Of a stretch of DNA of 44,497 nt, positions 40,570-44,497 are shown in pieces. Source of the stretch: Dactylosporangium sucinum (GTDB lineage: Bacteria > Actinomycetota > Actinomycetes > Mycobacteriales > Micromonosporaceae). The notes below the pieces were generated by a model, which searched no databases, was not told where the DNA came from, and saw only the letters and a list, made by a program, of their open reading frames with translations. The first letter of the stretch is position 1. The number at the start of each line of letters is the position of its first letter. The stretch spans positions 1 to 44,497 of the forward strand of contig NZ_BMPI01000086.1 in the NCBI RefSeq assembly GCF_014647515.1, read 5' to 3'. Position numbers and translations under genes: made by a program.

Positions 40570-41182
40570 GCCTCATACGAGGCCTGCGTCGGCGCGCACG
40601 GGCTGACCCCAACCGCGCTGCTGGCCCAGGCCGGCCTGCTCGGACCGTTCACGACCGTGGTACACGCGACCCACCTCGACGCAGCCGGCGTGCGCACACT
40701 CGGCGCCGCGGGATGTGGCGTGTGCGTGTGCCCCACCACCGAGCGCGAACTCGCCGACGGTATCGGGCCGGCCCGGGCGGTCGTGGACGCTGGTGCCGTG
40801 CTGAGTCTCGGCTCCCACTCGCACGCCGTGGTGGACCTCTTCGAGGAGGCCCGTGCGGTCGAGCTGCACGAGCGGCTTCGCACGCAGCAGCGTGGCCACT
40901 TCGGGCCCGGCGCGCTGCTCGGGGCCGCCACCGTCGCCGGTCACCGCAGCCTGGGTTGGCCCGACGCGGGCGAGCTACGTCCGGGCGCCCGCGCCGACCT
41001 GGTCACCGTCTCACTGCGCCCCCGCGTGCACGCCAACCAGCTCGCCCTCGGTGGCGGCGGGCGGCTCGCGGTGGAGCTGGGCGCGGCGCCTGGTGCTCGA
41101 CGCACCGACCGCGGTCGCGCTCGCCCACCGGCCCGGCGTCCCCATCATCCACTCGGCCCGGAGCAACGGAGAAGAAGCATGA
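40570..41182 (+). pseudogene. Chimeric remnant of hutF and hutI
   Basis: From about 40573 the frame reads the C-terminal half of formimidoylglutamate deiminase (HutF): GLTPTALLAQAGLLGPFTTV, VHATHLD, CPTTERELADGIGPARAVVD, then HAVVDLFEEARAVEL and GARADLVTVSL. The N-terminal half with the first metal histidines is gone, and the metal-binding Asp of the GSDSH motif is His (GSHSH). At about 41018 it passes directly to an internal piece of imidazolonepropionase (HutI), PRVHANQLALGGGGRLAVEL, and then, shifted by one frame near 41090, to the HutI C terminus (LVLDAPTAVALAHRPGVPII), ending at TGA 41180-41182 over the hutH start. Neither enzyme can be active. Confidence 0.72.
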
Positions 41183-42717
41183 GCACGGTGTACGTCACGC
41201 CACGCGTAGTGAGCCCCGCCGAGGTGCTCGCGGTCGCCCGGCAATCCCAGCGGGTTGAGCTGGCCGACTCCGCGGTCGCTGCCATGGCCGCCAGTCGCGC
41301 CATTGTTGACGCGATCGAACGCGACGGGCGCCCCGTCTACGGCGTCTCGACCGGGTTCGGGGCGCTCGCGAGTACGCCGATCGAGCCACAGCGTCGAGCG
41401 GAGCTGCAGCACGCGCTGATCCGCTCGCACGCAGCAGGGATCGGCGCGCCGATGCCACGTGAGGTGGTCCGGGCGATGATGCTGCTGCGGGTCCGCTCGC
41501 TCGCGCTCGGCCACTCCGGGGTCCGCCCGCAGGTCGCCGCCGCCCTGGTCGAGCTACTCAACCATGACGTCACGCCGTGGGTGCCCGAGCACGGCTCGCT
41601 CGGCGCTTCCGGTGACCTCGCCCCGCTCGCACACTGCGCGCTCGTGCTGCTCGGCGAGGGATGGGTGCTGGGCAAGGACGGCGACCGGCAGCCGGCGAGC
41701 GACGCCCTCGCCCAGGCCGGGCTGGCTCCGATCGCGCTCGCGGCGAAGGAAGGGCTCGCGCTGATCAACGGTACCGACGGCATGCTCGGCATGCTGCTGC
41801 TTGCACTCGATGACGCGCGCCACCTCCTCGCCATGGCGGACGTCACCGCGGCCCTCTCGATCGAAGCGATGCTCGGCTCCATCGGACCGTTCCAGCCCGA
41901 GCTGCACGCCATTCGGCCGCATCCGGGACAGGCCGCATCAGCGGCGAACATCCACCGCCTGCTGCAGCGCTCGGCCATCATGGACTCCCACCGCAACGAC
42001 GTGACCCACGCAGTCCAGGACGCGTACTCGATGCGGTGTGCGCCCCAGGTAGCCGGCGCCGCTCGGGACACCCTCGACCACGCCAACATCGTCGCCGCCC
42101 GTGAACTGCTCTCCGTGGTCGACAACCCTGTGGTCCTCACCGACGGACGGGTCGAGTCGACCGGCAACTTCCACGGCGCGCCGCTGGGCTTCGCCGCCGA
42201 CTTTCTCGCCATCGCGGCGGCGGAGGTGGGCGCCATTTCCGAGCGGCGGGTCGACCGTCTCCTAGACGTCACCCGCTCCCGAGACCTACCCCCGTTCCTC
42301 ACCCCCGACCCCGGAGTCAACTCCGGCCTGATGATCGCCCAGTACACGGCGGCGGGCATCGTCGCGGAGAACCGGCGTCTCGCCGCACCCGCTTCTGTCG
42401 ACTCCGTGCCGACCTCCGGCATGCAGGAGGACCACGTCTCAATGGGCTGGGCCGCCACCCGCAAACTACGCACCGTGCTGGACAACCTCACCAGCTTGCT
42501 CGCGGTCGAGTTGCTTGCCGGCGTTCGCGGTATCCAATTGCGCGCCCCCATGACACCCGCGCCGGCCGCCGCGATCGCCGTTGCCGAGGTAGCAGCCTTC
42601 GCCGGCATGCCCGGCCCAGACCTCTTCCTGGCACCCGTCCTCGAGTCAGCCCGCACTCTCATCGCCGAACGCGCATTCCGTGCCCGACTGGAGTCCGCCT
42701 GCGGTCCGCTGGACTAG
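41179..42717 (+). CDS. hutH: Histidine ammonia-lyase
   Basis: A full-length 512-residue aromatic amino acid lyase. The autocatalytic MIO cofactor forms from Ala143-Ser144-Gly145 in GSLGASGDLAPLAH, and the catalytic Tyr54 sits in VYGVSTGFG. The selectivity pair after LIR is Ser-His (IRSHAAGIG), as in histidine rather than tyrosine or phenylalanine lyases. NGTDGMLGMLLLALDD and DAYSMRCAPQV, conserved in HutH, are present. It converts histidine to urocanate plus ammonia. ATG 41179 overlaps the end of the hutI remnant, so its expression depends on the transporter operon. No hutU is present nearby. Confidence 0.94.
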   Translation: MSTVYVTPRVVSPAEVLAVARQSQRVELADSAVAAMAASRAIVDAIERDGRPVYGVSTGFGALASTPIEPQRRAELQHALIRSHAAGIGAPMPREVVRAMMLLRVRSLALGHSGVRPQVAAALVELLNHDVTPWVPEHGSLGASGDLAPLAHCALVLLGEGWVLGKDGDRQPASDALAQAGLAPIALAAKEGLALINGTDGMLGMLLLALDDARHLLAMADVTAALSIEAMLGSIGPFQPELHAIRPHPGQAASAANIHRLLQRSAIMDSHRNDVTHAVQDAYSMRCAPQVAGAARDTLDHANIVAARELLSVVDNPVVLTDGRVESTGNFHGAPLGFAADFLAIAAAEVGAISERRVDRLLDVTRSRDLPPFLTPDPGVNSGLMIAQYTAAGIVAENRRLAAPASVDSVPTSGMQEDHVSMGWAATRKLRTVLDNLTSLLAVELLAGVRGIQLRAPMTPAPAAAIAVAEVAAFAGMPGPDLFLAPVLESARTLIAERAFRARLESACGPLD

Positions 42718-42818
42718 CGTGCGTCGCCCCTACGAACGTTGGTCGATGCTTCCCAATCTGGCATCCAAGCATGCATGACATCGCCATCCGTCAAGCCCTG
42801 GGGGACTGTAAGAAAAAC

Positions 42819-43557
42819 GGCTCTGGCGCAATGACGGTGGTGGCCGGGGTGATCGAAGTTCGCTGATCACGGTGCGGCAGGGTGTCGCCGGTGCGCTTCG
42901 ATCTGATCAAGGTGTTGTTCCCCGGCCTGGCGTCCATAGTGGTCGATGATGTTGTTGACCAAGGTGGGACGGTATGTATTCGGGCGCGGACCCGGTCCGC
43001 GGCGGTGGCCTGCCCTGCGTGCGGACGGCGGACCAGGCGGGTGCATGCCTACCACGTGCGGCGGTTGGCGGACCTGCCGGTCGGTGGGCGTGGTGTGGTC
43101 CTCGAGCTGCGGGTGCGCCGTCTGGCGTGCCGTAACAGTGGGTGTGTCAGGCGGACGTTCCGGGAGCAGGTGCCGCGGCTGGCCGCCCGGTGGGCGCGGT
43201 GCACGCTGCGGCTGACGTCGCTGATCGCTAGGATCGGTGTGGCCGTGGCGGGTCGGGCGGGGGCTGCGGTGCTGTCGGGGTTCGGGACCCGGGTGTCGCG
43301 CTCGACCGTGCTGCGGCAGGTGATGGCATTGCCGATCCCGCACTTGCCGGCACCGGTGGTGGTCAGCGTGGACGACTTCGCGTTGCGGCGGGGACGCCGA
43401 TACGCCAGCCTGATCATCGACGCGGTCACGCACCGCCGGGTCGATGTGCTGCCGGACCGTAAGGCTGCCACCCTCGCCGCGTGGCTGCGGGAGCATCCCG
43501 GCATCGAGGTGGTGTGCCGGGACGGGTCAGCTGCCTATGCCGAAGCGATCCGCCAAT
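42819..43557 (+). mobile_element. 5' half of an ISL3-type insertion sequence
   Basis: GGCTCTGGCGCAATGACGG from 42819 looks like a left terminal repeat of an ISL3-type element and is followed 63 bases later by its transposase start. The element is cut at 43557, where an oppositely oriented IS5-type sequence begins. No right end was seen. The 42718-42818 stretch before it holds no gene. Confidence 0.6.
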
Positions 43558-43559
43558 GA
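42882..43559 (+). pseudogene. Truncated ISL3-family transposase
   Basis: Starting at GTG 42882 (VSPVRFDLIKVLFPGL), the frame has a zinc ribbon CPACGRRTRRVHAYHVRRL and further Cys in RRLACRNSGCVRRTF. A helix-turn-helix (GFGTRVSRSTVLRQVM) follows, then the beginning of the DDE domain (VVSVDDFALRRGRRYASLII, VVCRDGSAAYAEAIRQ). It ends at TGA 43557-43559, formed at the junction with the neighbouring element, with about half of the normal protein missing, including later catalytic acids. Confidence 0.8.
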
Positions 43560-43860
43560 TGCCCGCGGAGGGCTGCGGGTCACGGCCCTGCTGGACCCGC
43601 GCCTGCTCACGTAACGCAGCCAGCATCGCCTCGGTGACCTTGGCTTCCTCCCACTGCTTGAAGTGCCAGTAGACCGTCTGCCACGGCGGGAAGTCTGCCG
43701 GCAGGTACCGCCAGGCGCAGCCGGTCCGCGCCACGTACAGGATGCCGTCCACAATGGACCGCCGCGGGTGCGACTCCGGCCGGCCACCGGTCCTCGGGGC
43801 TGGGAGCAGCGGCTCGATCATCGCCCACCGCCCGTCAGTCAGGTCCGAAGGGTACCCCGC
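43558..43860 (-). pseudogene. N-terminal fragment of an IS5-type transposase
   Basis: Leftward the frame reads SDLTDGRWAMIEPLLPAP, GGRPESHPRRSIVDGILYVA, RTGCAWRYLPADFPPWQTVY and GRDPQPSAGII. This is the start of a common actinomycete IS5-group transposase. It stops at GII just before the DSQ catalytic segment, exactly where the ISL3 remnant begins. The start codon region is unclear because the frame is open further upstream. Confidence 0.75.
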
Positions 43861-43870
43861 CGCGGCCGAA

Positions 43871-44421
43871 ACACCCAGCCACCCTAGCGGTATCGATGCT
43901 GATGGTCACGTAGGCGGGCGGCATCGTCACCCGGGGCCAAGCGCTGGAAGTCCAAGGGGCGGTCCACGAACTGCGTCCGGATTCCAGAGCCGCGATCATC
44001 GAGTACGGCCAGCCCGGAATCATAGTGGCCTGGCCTTTGCCACGGCTGCCACGGCTGCGGGTGTGGCACAGGATCCGTTCCGGCGAGGTCTGTGCCTCCG
44101 GCCGCAGCCAGCATGTGATGTCTACGGCCAACACCAGCCGCCCGTCAGCAGCGCGCGGCAACGACACCCCGGCAAGCGCGGTCCGCAACCACTCGACGTC
44201 GATACGGCCATCGACCACCGCGACATCGGCCGAGCCATGACCACGACGGTGCTCAGCGACCAACGACAGTTCCGCGAGCAACCGCACCGGCCCGTCCGCA
44301 CACAGCACGGCATCGGCCGCTCGAACACCGCATCCGCACGCGAGGTCAGACAAGCGTAGAACTCTTGCCGGAACCGTCGCAGCTCCCCCGAACGCCGCCC
44401 CACGAACCGGATCATGCACAC
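43871..44421 (-). pseudogene. Frameshifted remnant of a third transposase family
   Basis: Leftward pieces in three frames read FRQEFYACLTSRADAVFE, DAVLCADGPVRLLAELSLVA, EHRRGHGS, PLPRAADGRLVLAVDITCWL, SPERILCH and ATMIPGWPYSMIAALESGR. I recognise this from memory as the N-terminal half of a large actinomycete transposase family (NF041680-like). At least two frameshifts are present, near 44345 and near 43985, and the C-terminal half is lost at the IS5 fragment. Not functional. Confidence 0.65.
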
Positions 44422-44497
44422 TAGTGTTGCGTGATGCTGGTTGCGTTATGTCGGGTCGGTCGTCGATCCTGGTGTGATGCTGACCGAAGGCCAGCTC
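44422..44497. other. Window end, possible start of another gene
   Basis: ATG 44477 opens a frame MLTEGQL that runs off the window. Seven residues are too few to identify it; some IS21-type proteins begin similarly. No other feature was seen. Confidence 0.2.

Overview
The window is high-GC DNA with frequent GTG starts, stop/start overlaps of the ATGA and GTGA type, and regulator and transporter families typical of large-genome actinomycetes (Streptomyces or Micromonosporaceae type). The exact genus cannot be read from the sequence. No rRNA, tRNA or CRISPR array was seen.

Layout. (1) 1-2.7 kb: the end of one small protein gene, a small cysteine-pair protein, and a secreted GH16 enzyme carrying two N-terminal ricin-type lectin modules. 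(2) 3.0-10.1 kb: a decayed accessory stretch. Intact small genes (NmrA-type oxidoreductase with divergent TetR, MarR regulator, GNAT, mono-cluster ferredoxin/CDGSH protein, alpha/beta hydrolase) alternate with wreckage: an internally deleted IS5-type transposase, a histidine-kinase ATPase fragment, a methyltransferase fragment, a frameshifted carboxymuconolactone-decarboxylase-like gene, an aldo-keto reductase joined to the tail of an SDR, and an NmrA fragment. (3) 10.7-12.5 kb: a CPBP membrane protease and a MerR regulator.

(4) 12.7-22.6 kb: a tightly coupled rightward operon: Rv2258c-type methyltransferase, SIS-domain protein, NMT1/THI5-type ABC transporter (lipoprotein, ATPase, two permeases), PfkB kinase, RpiR regulator, Mak32-like PfkB kinase and nucleoside phosphorylase. 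The set fits import of a nucleoside-like or flavin/pyrimidine-like compound, phosphorolysis, and use of the sugar phosphate. (5) 22.6-29.1 kb: a leftward operon: MetV-MetF fusion, phosphotriesterase-like hydrolase, GntR regulator, AtzH-amidase fusion, RutB-like cysteine hydrolase and BASS-type transporter. Nearby lie a probably leaderless BMP/PnrA-like protein, an ATZ/TRZ-type amidohydrolase, a cupin and an acetamidase/formamidase. This looks like hydrolytic breakdown of a nitrogen-rich compound with a one-carbon branch through tetrahydrofolate.

(6) 33.4-42.7 kb: an IclR regulator divergent from a cucumopine-synthase-related helical protein, a DUF3830 cyclophilin-like protein, a complete peptide/opine-type ABC transporter, a wrecked hutF/hutI chimera and an intact histidine ammonia-lyase. 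The combination points to uptake and cleavage of a histidine-derived compound, possibly an imidazole opine, with the released histidine deaminated. This is the best candidate for an undescribed system. (7) 42.8-44.5 kb: three abutting transposase remnants (ISL3-type, IS5-type, and a third family).

Functional assignments rest on motifs and remembered family features, not on searches. Substrates are inferred.
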